From: Arenicola marina
Lineage: Eukaryota > Annelida > Polychaeta > Arenicolidae
DNA length: 64,000 nucleotides
NCBI GenBank assembly: GCA_964019135.1
Contig: OZ025258.1
Coordinates: 7,211,961 to 7,275,960, forward strand
Direction: 5' to 3'
Each line of letters opens with the position of its first letter. The stretch's first letter is position 1. This document shows, piece by piece, positions 11,492 through 22,619 of the stretch. The notes below the pieces were generated by a model. The model worked only from the letters and a program-made list of their open reading frames with translations. It ran no database searches and was not told the origin of the DNA. Made by a program: the position numbers and the translations under genes.

Positions 11492-12395
11492 CTGGCGAGA
11501 TACTGTGCAACATAGGACACCCAGCGCCAGGGACTGTGGTCGGGCGAGACACTGTGCAGCAGAGGACACCCAGCGCCAGGGACTGTGGTCGGGCGAGATA
11601 CTGTGCAGCAGACACCCAGCGCCAGGGACTGTGGTCGGGCGAGATACTGTGCAACATAGGACACCCAGCGCCAGGGACTGTGGTCGGGCGAGACACTGTG
11701 CAGCAGACACCCAGCGCCAGGGACTGTGGTCGGGCGAGATACTGTGCAGCAGACACCCAGCGCCAGGGACTGTGGTCGGGCGAGATACTGTGCAGCAGAC
11801 ACCCAGCGCCAGGGACTGTGGTCGGGCGAGATACTGTGCAGCAGACACCCAGCGCCAGGGACTGTGGTCGGGCGAGATACTGTGCAGCAGACACCCAGCG
11901 CCAGGGACTGTGGTCGGGCGAGATACTGTGCAGCAGACACCCAGCGCCAGGGACTGTGGTCGGGCGAGATACTGTGCAGCAGACACCCAGCGCCAGGGAC
12001 TGTGGTCGGGCGAGATACTGTGCAGCAGACACCCAGCGCCAGGGACTGTGGTCGGGCGAGATACTGTGCAGCAGACACCCAGCGCCAGGGACTGTGGTCG
12101 GGCGAGATACTGTGCAGCAGACACCCAGCGCCAGGGACTGTGGTCGGGCGAGATACTGTGCAGCAGAGGGCAGCCAGCGCCAGGGACTGTGGTCGGGCGA
12201 GATACTGTGCAGCAGACACCCAGCGCCAGGGACTGTGGTCGGGCGAGATACTGTGCAGCAGAGGACACCCAGCGCCAGGGACTGTGGTCGGGCGAGATAC
12301 TGTGCAGCAGAGGACACCCAGCGCCAGGGACTGTGGTCGGGCGAGATACTGTGCAGCAGAGGTCACCCAGCGCCAGGGACTGTGGTCGGGCGAGA
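11492..12395. repeat. 46/49-bp minisatellite, 19 copies
   Basis: The monomer contains CACCCAGCGCCAGGGACTGT and GGTCGGGCGAGATACTGTGC. Most copies are 46 bp, and a minority carry an extra GAG or an AACATAG junction (49 bp) at both array edges. The edge and interior types differ, as expected if the interior was homogenised most recently. Because 46 is not a multiple of three and the monomer lacks stops in all frames, one reading frame passes through the monomer in three phases in turn. This yields a false 365-codon plus-strand frame and 283-340-codon minus-strand frames. Confidence 0.98.
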
Positions 12396-12589
12396 CCATC
12401 GCGAAATACACAGACCGTGTTTTAATTGGGACGCTGAACACATACGTCGATATATTTGATTTGATCATTCCAATATATTCAAACAAGTCGTTATAAATCA
12501 AAGCGTTGACGGTTACACCAGATAATCGTAATTGTTTGGTTATTAGTTTCTAACTTTTAACGGTGTATTCCTCATCTCAGCAAGTCGAC
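12396..12589. other. AT-rich spacer, nothing seen
   Basis: Single-copy DNA between the 46-bp array and a probable SINE. No feature could be supported. Confidence 0.5.
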
Positions 12590-12795
12590 AACGTTCGGTA
12601 GTAGATGCGTGTGGTACCCTTTGTGGGTCACATCAGGTGGGAGGGGGAGGGTTCGAACCCCACCTGTGCAGGGGACAGGTTTATGCACGGCAAAGGCCCC
12701 ACGGCCCTGGTTTTTCTTCTCACAGAAGATTCCACAGAGAACATGGTTTGACCAACCTGGCCCCTGCAATTGACCTTGACATATTATGGTTCCTT
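12590..12795 (+). mobile_element. Probable degenerate tRNA-derived SINE
   Basis: A good Pol III B box (GGGTTCGAACCCC, near 12649-12661) is followed by a SINE-like body. The body includes CACGGCCCTGG, a CT-rich segment, and CAACCTGGCCCCTGCAATTG then ACCTTGAC near 12757-12780. The A box expected about 40 bp upstream is not clear, so the copy is old or 5'-truncated. SINEs carry no protein. The call rests on the B box and body texture only. Confidence 0.4.
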
Positions 12796-13264
12796 TCCAA
12801 ACAGCAATGCTGGTTACGGCACATGGTCAATGTATAAGATGGACATTGTTTTCCCTAAACATTCCTTTCGTTGTGTCCTGCCTATCTCCCTTGCCACTTG
12901 CCGCTATTCACACCATGGCCACATACAGTGCCGCCGCCAGGTGGGCAGCCATCGCTCACGTCGATAGGCGTCTACACAGCTTACACACCGACCACTGCTA
13001 TTCCTCGGTCTTTGAATATTTAACGTATACTGGACATTATGGCTTAACTCCCCACCCCCTCCTCGCATTTTGGTCCCTTTCCAGTTCAACTCTGCCACCA
13101 GAGCTCTTTTAGCGAAGTGTTGATATGTTGTTATGTTGTTATGACTGGGCCGGTGCCGTACATGGGCAGTAACATAGGGGGGCCCCCAAACCCCAGGCCC
13201 GCCTCGTAACCACCCTACGATAGGAAGGAACCCAACAAACCCATCCCTCTCAATCATCCTCACT
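12796..13264. other. Single-copy stretch, no gene seen
   Basis: Mixed DNA with no supported coding or RNA feature. Confidence 0.55.
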
Positions 13265-13460
13265 TACACCACCTCACCCCATCCCCACCCCCTCTCAGCC
13301 CACCTCACCCCATCCCCACCCGCTCTCAGCCCATCCCACCCCACCCCACCCCCTCTCAGCCCACCCCACCCCATCCCCACCCCCTCTCAGCCCACCCCAC
13401 CCCATCCCCACCCCCTCTTAGCCCACCCCACCCCATCCCCACCCCCTCTCAGCCCCCGCC
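13265..13460. repeat. 31-bp C-rich minisatellite, about 6 copies
   Basis: The monomer contains CTCAGCCCACCCCACCCCAT followed by CCCCACCCC. Copies differ by small C-run changes. It continues as degenerate C-rich DNA to about 13550. The opposite strand is G-rich with repeated GGGG runs. Confidence 0.9.
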
Positions 13461-14609
13461 CCTCGTCCTCCTCCCTCACCCCAGCACCACCCCCTCCCTC
13501 AGCCCCTCCCGCCATCACCCCCTGCCCCCCCCCCACCCCACCTCTTCCCCCGTGTCTGATGTCTGTCTGGTTGTGGTCGCGATACCCACCGAGGCCATCA
13601 TCGTTGATTTGCCTTCGAGTAGTCGGCCGTTTTCTTTGATTATCGCGGATGAAATGTAATTCGCCATAATTGCCTCCCCCGTCCATACCTCCACGGCTAC
13701 GGATACTCCGCGCCCCTCATTCCATTCCGCTCTGTGGTGGTGTCCGGCCCGCGACGACCCTGGCTCGTAAGTCCTACCGCCACCCCACCTTCTCACTACC
13801 GTCCCAGCCCCCCACACCTTCATTCGCAGCCCCATCTGCCTTACCAACTCAACCACCACGCTCCATACCCCTCCCTTCTCTCCTCCGCAACCCTGACACA
13901 CTCCACTAACTGCCCCTCCCGCCCGTCCTCTGACCTCCCCCACCCACCTCCGCCCAGGCCACCACCCCTCTCCCAGTTGACATGCGATGAGCCGGCCTTG
14001 TCGTGGCTTACATCTTCTAGGCTACTACAAAAGCAACCGCCGTGACTGTGTATACCAGCCACCACCAATGGCTGGAGTCGGTCGGCAGTCCAGATACAAT
14101 GGGGGAGGTCGGGGCCACATTTTTTGGTGTTTTGGAGACCGCTGCTAATCCATTCCTCATCCCCACCGCCTCTAACCACCAGAGACAGACCGGTTACCCC
14201 GGTGTTAGTTACAGCCATAGATGTCCATGCTATCATCACACCACCCCGTCCGCGTTGTCTCGCATTGCCTACACACCCCCGGGTGGGGGCACACAGTCCT
14301 ACTCGTGGACCGTATGTGGGGGCTCTCTCCCTCTCTTTCTCTCTGTGTAATGGAGAAACATTTTTTTTTGTAATTTTTCGCGTGCAGGCATTCAAGCATT
14401 GTGTGTGTCCCTCTTGTGACCTGTTCTCGATACGTCATTCCCACAATGCACTGCGCCGTCGCTTTGGCTTGAGCGGCACGCCATTGGCTCAGCTTATTAA
14501 TACGGGCATTCAACGGGAAACAGATGAGCTGAAATTAACAACACTTCATATTGTCGTGAAACGCACCCCGCGGACATCGATAGTGTTTAATTTTATGGTA
14601 GATTGATGA
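13461..14609. other. C-rich then mixed single-copy DNA, no gene supported
   Basis: A poly-C patch near 13526-13537 and a pyrimidine-rich stretch at 13780-13975 produce Pro/Ser-rich plus-strand frames and Gly-rich minus-strand frames of up to 184 codons. These follow base composition and contain no recognisable domain. Confidence 0.6.
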
Positions 14610-14740
14610 TCTCTCTCAATATATACATCTGTCTATCTCTGTCTCTTTCGCTCACTCTATCTCTCTCTCTGAGCCTGTGTATCTATCTCCCTGGCTCGCT
14701 GTCTCGCTTTGTCTTCCTCTATTCTTCTTTTCCTTACTTT
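14610..14740. repeat. CT-rich low-complexity tract
   Basis: TCTCTC, CTGTCT and CTATCT steps cover about 130 bp of the plus strand. Confidence 0.8.
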
Positions 14741-15619
14741 TGTCACTGAGCCGATAATCGGCCCACTGCCTAACATACCTCAGTATGTTGCCATGGTAAC
14801 AAGGTTAAATACAACAGGACCTGATACCAGAATGAGTAATAATCACTTATTTTCCTGTCGTTAACAGGGTAATAGGGGGTTGCCATGGAAAGATAAGGCC
14901 GCTGATCGGTCGGGTGTGTTAATAGCGGAGTCGTTCCAATGCAACAATCTCACGCCTCACTAGCTCCGCTACAGCCCCAAATAGTCAGCGGATAAAAAGA
15001 CGCAAGATGAGAACCAGCCTGCATGTCTCAGACCTAGCCACCCACAGCACCCTCCCCCATTCGTCAAGCCGATGAACCACCGTAGTTTAGTTGGTAGTGC
15101 ATGGAGCTTTGGACCTATAGGATCCGTGTAGACTCACTTGGCTTACTTGGCCCAAGTTACTGCCTGCAACATCAGTTCGTCCACTATCATTGCAGCCATG
15201 TGCATGCATTGACCTGCAGCTGCTTTACTACACCACGTGTCAGTGGTAAGAAAGTGGACATCAATGCTTTCCTAATAATGATCACAGTCGAAATCATTAT
15301 CACGAAGGAGCCATAACGGAACCCCCACTTGGCGCACTCGCTTGGCTGTCGCAGTGTGACCAGGTCCAGGATGAACCCATATTGCTGGCTTCATCTTATT
15401 AGTACTTACGGTTTGTCACCTCTCCGAGCTGACGTTACTCGGTCCGTGTGACTATGTGTATTTAAATTGCATCTCGTGCCAAATGGGATTATCTTGACAT
15501 AATTCCCCTTAGGATCCTCACCTGAAGGCTTGTACAGGATATGGGAGACAAGCGGGGAGACATGATATATGCTGCTATAAACCCTGCCGCTATTGAAGCC
15601 AATAGTATAGGTAGGTACA
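14741..15619. other. Single-copy stretch with a possible tRNA-like head
   Basis: No gene is supported. At about 15079-15100 TAGTTTAGTTGGTAGTGC resembles a Pol III A box, but no B box follows at the right spacing, so it is at best a decayed SINE head. Confidence 0.45.
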
Positions 15620-17128
15620 CCAGCTTAGAAATGTAGCCCACTCCAAACCGCTATCAGTCAGCTTACTATAGTGACCCACTCCAAACCGCGATCAGTCAGC
15701 TTAGTATTGTAACCCACTCCAAACCGCGATCAGTCAGCTTAGTATAGTAACCCACTCCAAACCGCGATCAGTCAGCTTAGTATAGTTACCCTCTCCAAAC
15801 CGCGATCAGTCAGCTTAGTATAGTAACCCACTCCAAACCGCGATCAGTCAGCTTAGTATAGTAACCCACTCCAAACCGCGATCAGTCAGCTTAGTATAGT
15901 AACCCACTCCAAACCGCGATCAGTCAGCTTAGTATAGTAACCCACTCCAAACCGCGATCAGTCAGCTTAGTATAGTAACCCACTCCAAACCGCGATCAGT
16001 CAGCTTAGTATAGTAACCCACTCCAAACCGCGATCAGTCAGCTTAGTATAGTAACCCACTCCAAACCGCGATCAGTCAGCTTAGTATAGTTACCCACTCC
16101 AAACCGCGATCAGTCAGCTTAGTATAGTAACCCACTCCAAACCGCGATCAGTCAGCTTAGCATAGTAACCCACTCCAAACCGCGATCAGTCAGTTTAGTA
16201 TAGTAACCCACTCCAAACCGCGATCAGTCAGCTTAGTATAGTAACCCACTCCAAACCGCGATCAGTCAGCTTAGTATAGTAACCCTCTTCAAACCGCGAT
16301 CAGTCAGCTTAGTATAGTAACCCACTCCAAACCGCGATCAGTCAGCTTAGTATAGTAACCCACTCCAACCCGCGATCAGTCAGCTTAGTATAGTAACCCA
16401 CTCCAAACCGCGATCAGTCAGCTTAGTATAGTAACCCACTCCATACCGCGATCAGTCAGCTTAGTATAGTAACCCACTCCAAACCGCGATCAGTCAGTTT
16501 AGTATAGTAACCCACTCCAAACCGCGATCAGTCAGCTTAGTATAGTAACCCACTCCAAACCGCGATCAGTCAGCTTAGTATAGTAACCCACTCCAAACCC
16601 CGATCAGTCAGCTTAGTATAGTAACCCACTCCAAACCGCGATCAGTCAGCTTAGTATAGTAACCCTCTCCATACCGCGATCAGTCAGCTTAGTATAGTAA
16701 CCCACTCCAAACCGCGATCAGTCAGCTTAGTATAGTAACCCTCTCCATACCGCGATCAGTCAGCTTAGTATAGTAACCCACTCCAAACCGCGATCAGTCA
16801 GCTTAGTATGGTAACCCTCTCCATACCGCGATCAGTCAGCTTAGTATAGTAACCCACTCCAAACCGCGATCAGTCAGCTTAGTATAGTAACCCTCTCCAA
16901 ACCGCGATCAGTCAGCTTAGTATAGTAACCCACTCCAAACCGCGATCAGTCAGCTTAGTATAGTAACCCACTCCAAACCGCGATCAGTCAGCTTAGTATA
17001 GTAACCCACTCCAAACCGCGATCAGTCAGCTTAGTATAGTAACCCACTCCAAACCGCGATCAGTCAGCTTAGTATAGTAACCCACTCCATACCGCGATCA
17101 GTCAGCTTAGTATAGTAACCCACTCCAC
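15620..17128. repeat. 38-bp minisatellite, about 39-40 copies
   Basis: The monomer contains CACTCCAAACCGCGATCAGT and CAGCTTAGTATAGTAACC. It is very homogeneous. Recurrent variants are CCCTCTCC for CCCACTCC and CCATACC for CCAAACC, which together mark alternating copies between about 16660 and 16850. Each monomer contains TAG and TAA, so no long frame arises. This makes it a useful internal control against reading the other arrays as genes. Confidence 0.98.
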
Positions 17129-20100
17129 TGTCGCTGTCAGATCAGTGAACTTCCCTTGAAAACTTCCCGGTATAGTGCCTCCAATGTAATGCAATTAGAG
17201 AAGAAGTGTTGGTTCGGCTTCCCGGCAACAAGATACGGAGCAAATATTGCCAGTGAGCCCTGCGTGAGTCCGTCGCCGACACGAGAGCGCAGGAAAAGTA
17301 AAATCTTTAACAGCGGGTTAGCCCACGACTGGTCATAGCGCGACTCGGTCAATGGCATTAGTAAAATTCAGCAATGAATAAAGAAAGAAGCATCGTCGGG
17401 TAAGCATCATTAGGAACGCTTGCTCTTGTTGGCATCGACGCCCACTGCTTGTACTGTTGCCATTGGTTGGCCGTCTGTCGTATCTCATGACAGAAGCTAT
17501 TGGTCTTCGCAACTCGACACTCCTTGCCCGATCACGGTGGCCGACATGGTAGCGTGTTCTGAGGAGCCAAAAAATCCTTCGACAGTTTTGTTGCTTTCGT
17601 TTTTTGCGGCAAACAAGCGGTATTTATGAGCATAATAAAGCCTCAATGCACGATCAAATGGTATTCGTGCGCGCAAAAACTCGCAAAAAGCCGTCAGAGC
17701 TTACCCATTACGTATTTATATTGATTGTCAGTAACAGGGATATGCGATCGATTATAACATATTCAATTAGATGGATGTGTTTCATTGGTCCATCGTCTAG
17801 GCTCAGTTCAACGAACTCGGTTAATGGATACAATGCATGGCATAAGTAATGTGTCATGCCATGCCATGTGTCATGCCGGAAACACGGCTGGCGCTCACGG
17901 TGAAGAAGAGCGGCCATTTCCTTGGCTCGCATTCGACAAGTTCCGAAAGTTTTCGCAGTAAGAAACATGAAAATTGTTCTTGAATTACAACGTTAACACA
18001 TCGTCGTGTCTTCACCCGTCCTTGTGGACGTTACCCATTTCATTTCTTGACCTATAATCTAAAAGAAGATATATCTCGTCACAGAAATCTGGTACTTCGA
18101 ATTACCAGTGGGCGCTGACTGGTAAGATGGATCTCAAAGTGGACGCGCTCTCGGGGTATCCAGACACAGACGGCGGCCTCTGAGAAAGCTATAGACAATG
18201 ACAATAAATAAACCGCCAGAGCGAGACAGTCGCAGTAGTGAGGCAATGTACCCGCCGGGGAGATGATGGTGCAATGGCGTGGGGTGTCTCATCTACTATG
18301 GCCCATACTCACAGACCTCCATGTAGAGTGGTGTCACAAATTGGGGAGACGTGGGACGGCTTGATGAAGGGACGGCTAGGACGCCAGACTTGCCAATATA
18401 CTACATGTAGTGAACAGCGACACAGGGTGTCTCGCGGAGTATATTATGGAAACCAATTACAGTTACAGATAGAACGTACAATGCTCGTACTGCCGAATTA
18501 GACATAACAGTTTATCCCAGCGTGACACCGTGCTTTACTTGGGACCAGAATTGTGTCTAGACTTACATGCTTAGATTTGCAATTATAAACATGAATACAA
18601 TAATTAATCGATGAACAATAAGGCGGTCAGGCCATCTATTTGTCGTAATATTAACAATTCCTACTCGACTGCATGGACCCGAGACCGCCTGATTGGAGGA
18701 TAACGATGTTTCCCCCGATGTGTTCCGCAGCTTATTTAGCCTGTCTGTGTGAGCAATGCCTTCCTTTTGGTGTATTGGCTTGTGTCAGGATATCTTCTTC
18801 GGGGAATGCCTGGAAAACAATTCCCCAGTGCAGGGAGGGTTTGGGGTGGACAGAGGGGTAAGGGTAGGGGATTAGGGTGTGGGCGTGGGTGTGGGTGAGG
18901 GGGGTGGGGCTAATAGGGGTGTATGTGGGGGCCGATGACCCTGGAACCTCTAAGAAGACGAGCCGGGCGCGATGATGGAGCGACAGCAATGATGGATGAT
19001 GGGTATCTGGTGTCGCGCTGCCAAGGCTGCCACCCATCTGCTGCGGGCAATTAGTGGCAGGGGGTGGCGTGGCGGGCATTGCCTGTCAGACAACATAAAG
19101 GCATGCTTGAAGCCTAGATTACCCTGCAGGTGTAGTAAATAAAGCATATATTTTGGTCTTCGCGATGAAATATTGAAGTCTAGCTTTACATATGTAAAGG
19201 TTTTTTTTTACAAAATGGCGTCATACAACCACTGAAACATTGAATCCAAGACTGGTTTCAACTATTTTTCAAATGCATTGTACATGTACATCGCATCCAC
19301 TATGAAAGTGCGGAAAAGACACCTGCAACGTGTCATACAGATGAACAAAACCTATTTTTTATATCTTTATTATTATTTGGTTGAAAACAAAAATTGGTGT
19401 CAGCCCCTTTTATTGTTTGCAGTTTACAATATTTTATTTTTGCAGTTAGGACTAAACCACGATGAAAGACACATGCTTGTCTGCCGCATTTAGATTAAAG
19501 CTTGAATGTGCGAATATAGCTTATATTCGGCGTAAATCTGGGCTACATTTAACCGGTTTTCCTTTTTACGTAATATAATTATTTATGCATTCGTTTGAAT
19601 CAAAAAGGCTCATGTCATCAATAGCTGCTATACGCGTCGGACAAATGAAACGCCAAAAATCCTTGCACCTTGAGGCGTTCTGCATCCTGATAAAAGGTGA
19701 GTCGCATGGAAGCCATGCATAGGGATTAATACCAGGAAACGTCAGGACATTTTATGATGCTTGGCTGTCTTTCTGTTAACCGCACACTTTTTTATTGTTG
19801 GCTGTGCCGGGGAAGAGTCAAGTGGATGTCGCCATGTCCCAGACGGTTGACAAGTCGGGCGCCCCAGCCGCCATTGCCAGGTCTACCGCCTCAGTACCCT
19901 TCTTGGCCCTCGCCTCCCTAACTCAGCTTCGTTCACCGGCTCACGACAGGGGCTCAGTTTTCAAATTGGTACTAGGGCTCAGGGTGATATGGGTTTTTGT
20001 CCTATATTAGGAACTGTTTTCGCTCACGAAAGCCCGCCGCTGTCAATCACGATCAAGTCGAGGCTAGGTTCCCCTACACCCCAACCTACCCCCACCCCCG

Positions 20101-20393
20101 CCACCCCCTACGCCCCCGCTGGACTCTCCATGCCTGCAATTCGCGCCGTGGCCAGATTTCCATGTTATTTGTATTGTGGTGATCTGCAAAAAACCCCTTT
20201 TCCCTTTCTTCCTTCTCTAAATCGAGTTCCTTCACTGTTCGTTTTTATGACGACGTGTTCCGTGGCGAGGATTTTAATGGGAAGCCATTTTCCCGGCGAT
20301 CATTCGATGACATTAAACTGATGCCACGTGTTGTGAGCGGCCATTTTATCGCCCATTTTCATAGATGTCTGCCTGACACAAAAGGCAAATATT
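17129..20393. other. Single-copy stretch, no gene seen
   Basis: Mixed to AT-rich DNA, AT-rich at 19150-19620, with a G-rich patch at 18830-18930. The longest frames are under about 120 codons without recognisable domains. Confidence 0.6.
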
Positions 20394-20451
20394 CCCAGCA
20401 ACCCCCAGTTCATTTCCTATAGGAAATGACTCTCTGGCAAATCTTGCTGGG
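20394..20451. repeat. Nested inverted repeat with a 20-bp perfect palindrome
   Basis: TCATTTCCTA at 20410-20419 abuts its exact reverse complement at 20420-20429. Outside it, CCCAGCAA at 20394-20401 pairs with TTGCTGGG at 20444-20451. The intervening arms (8 and 14 bases) share only CCAG. The whole 58 bp can fold into an interrupted hairpin. It could be the core of a short palindromic repeat element or a binding site, but neither is shown. Confidence 0.75.
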
Positions 20452-21290
20452 CCTCTGACCGAACCACAAATATAGTAAGCCGCGCTATATTCCTTCATGT
20501 TCGACCGAATGCGCATGCGCCGAAGCGCACTGCTCTCGGGCTGCTATCAATAAAATAACCATTTCCTCCTTATACTAAGTGGATGCTCCAGGAAATCCTG
20601 ACAAATCGCTAAATTGCTTTAATCCCCAAGGAAGCCATGGATATTAATCAATCAAACTTTAACATATCGATCGAGAAGACGGTTGTGATAAGTCCTATCT
20701 CGGTAATGAACTTAGTTACATGCCGCCATGCTTGGGCTTTGATGGCGCACTGGGAGGTCACATAGGGGGAGGGGGGGCGGGGTATGGGGGTTAACCGAGG
20801 CAACGAGCAATCTGATGGGACAGCCTTTAACAGGAATGTCTCAAGACCTTTCTTTTTCAGGGCATCCGCAGTAACAGTATTTCAACTTTCAATGCAACCA
20901 TGACATTAACTTTCGGGGCCCAATATAAATGTTATGATCGAAAAACGATGGATTTATCTGTCGTTGCATAAAAATAGACACATGTACCTGAAACACAGTA
21001 TATTAAAGAAATTTATAGATAATGTGCGACATACATTAATTTTAAACATAACAATGGGGCCTTGCTGTTTGAGAACTGAAAGTGTTTTTCACCTTTCTGC
21101 CCTGAAGTGAGTCACACGCCTCAATCTGCGGCGTGGCCCGGTCATTTAGCGTGTGGCATGTCCACTGAACTCGCCCAGAGGAACGGAAAACACGCCGCCT
21201 TGTCTTACAAAGTCAACACCGCCAAACTCATCGAGCCCGCCAGGAGTGTGCATATATATCCCCGTGACACAGGGTGGGGTTGGTGGGTGG
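20452..21290. other. Single-copy stretch, no gene seen
   Basis: AT-rich to mixed DNA with a G-rich patch at about 20765-20790. Nothing else is supportable. Confidence 0.55.
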
Positions 21291-21412
21291 CGTGGGGATG
21301 GGTGAATGAGGTGGGTCTTGGCGGGCTGGTGGGTGGGTGAGGTGGGGATGGTTAAATGAGGTGGGTCGTGGCGGGCTGGTGGGTGGTGTGGGGTGGGGAT
21401 GGGTGAATTACC
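21291..21412. repeat. About 50-bp G-rich tandem repeat, 2.4 copies
   Basis: Copies begin with GTGGGGATGG at 21292, 21342 and 21393. Each carries GAGGTGGGTC and TGGCGGGCTGGTGGGTGG. The plus strand has many G-triplets. Confidence 0.85.
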
Positions 21413-22119
21413 TGGTTCATTGTGGGATGTGGTTGGATGGGGTGGGGACTCCATGGTGTAGGGTGAGGGGCGAGGATGCCGCCATTCTGGACGGGTTTGG
21501 ACCAGATTACGTTGGTCCGAATGCTCTGGGGCGCGAGATTCTTCGGCGTGGCGGAGAGAAAGGGGCTGATAGGTGGGGGGGATGGCGCCCCGGATGGGTA
21601 GGTCGGGGTGGGGAGGTGATAGGTGGAGTGACAGGGCGGGTGTCATGCGGTAAGGGACGTGGTGGCGGATGGAAGCGGAAGGGATGGAGGGTTGATGGAT
21701 AGGGGTGGGGGGCTGGGAGTGGGGGCAGCAGCCCCCCCGAGTCCTGCCTCCACGCGCCCCACAATGGGGTTTTAATCTGGACAAGCGACGCTGTCTCCGG
21801 CTTCAGGCAAACACCATTTAGCCTTCAAACAGCGGTTGGCCTCTCCGGGCCGGGGAGGAGGGGCGAGGGATGGGGGAGGGCGAACAAGATTACCATTAGT
21901 GATTATTGATACATTGAGTTGTGTCCTTACCCAGGATGACCGCTGCTGGTTGGGCGAGGCCAGTCGAGGCGAGTTGCTGCATCAATGGTTAACCAGAGGA
22001 CATGCTGGTGGTAAAAGGCCGATGGGTGACAATAGGGGAACTGTTGTCGATGGTTGTGGGTCATAGGAAGGTGTGTTTGTGGCAAAGGGATAGTTGTATC
22101 AGAGAAAATTGAGCATAGC
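21413..22119. other. G-rich then mixed single-copy DNA
   Basis: G-rich plus-strand DNA to about 21740 produces Pro-rich minus-strand frames (up to 212 codons) that reflect composition. The rest shows no supportable feature. Confidence 0.55.
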
Positions 22120-22619
22120 CTGGTGGTGATAGTATTACTGGTGATATGACTTGATGGTGACAGTATAACTGGTGATATGACCTGATGGTGACAGTATTAC
22201 TGGTGATATGACCTGATGGTGACAGTATAACTGGTGATACGACTGATGGTGACAGTATTACTGGTGATATGACTTGATGGTGACAGTATTACTGGTGATA
22301 TGACTTGATGGTGACAGTATTACTGGTGATATGACCTGATGGTGACAGTATTACTGGTGATATGATCTGATGGTGACAGTATTACTGGTGATATGACCTG
22401 ATGGTGACAGTCCTACTGGTGATATGACCTGATGGTGACAGTATTACTGGTGATATGATCTGATGGTGACAGTATAACTGGTGATATGACCTGATGGTGA
22501 CAGTATTACTGGTGATATGACTGATGGTGACAGTATTACTGGTGATATGACCTGATGGTGACAGTATAACTGGTGATATGATCTGATGGTGACAGTATTA
22601 CTGGTGATATGACCTGATG
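22120..22619. repeat. 31-bp minisatellite, about 16 copies
   Basis: The monomer contains CTGGTGATATGACCTGATGG and TGACAGTATTA. Two-state sites alternate along the array (GACCTG/GATCTG/GACTTG and TATTA/TATAA), and a few copies are shortened by two bases. It has no sequence relation to the C-rich 31-bp array at 13.3 kb. Confidence 0.97.

Noticed and set aside
11362-12501. Frames of 256-365 codons on both strands
   Set aside because: They are the 46/49-bp array read in rotating phase. The non-array ends have no recognisable domain.
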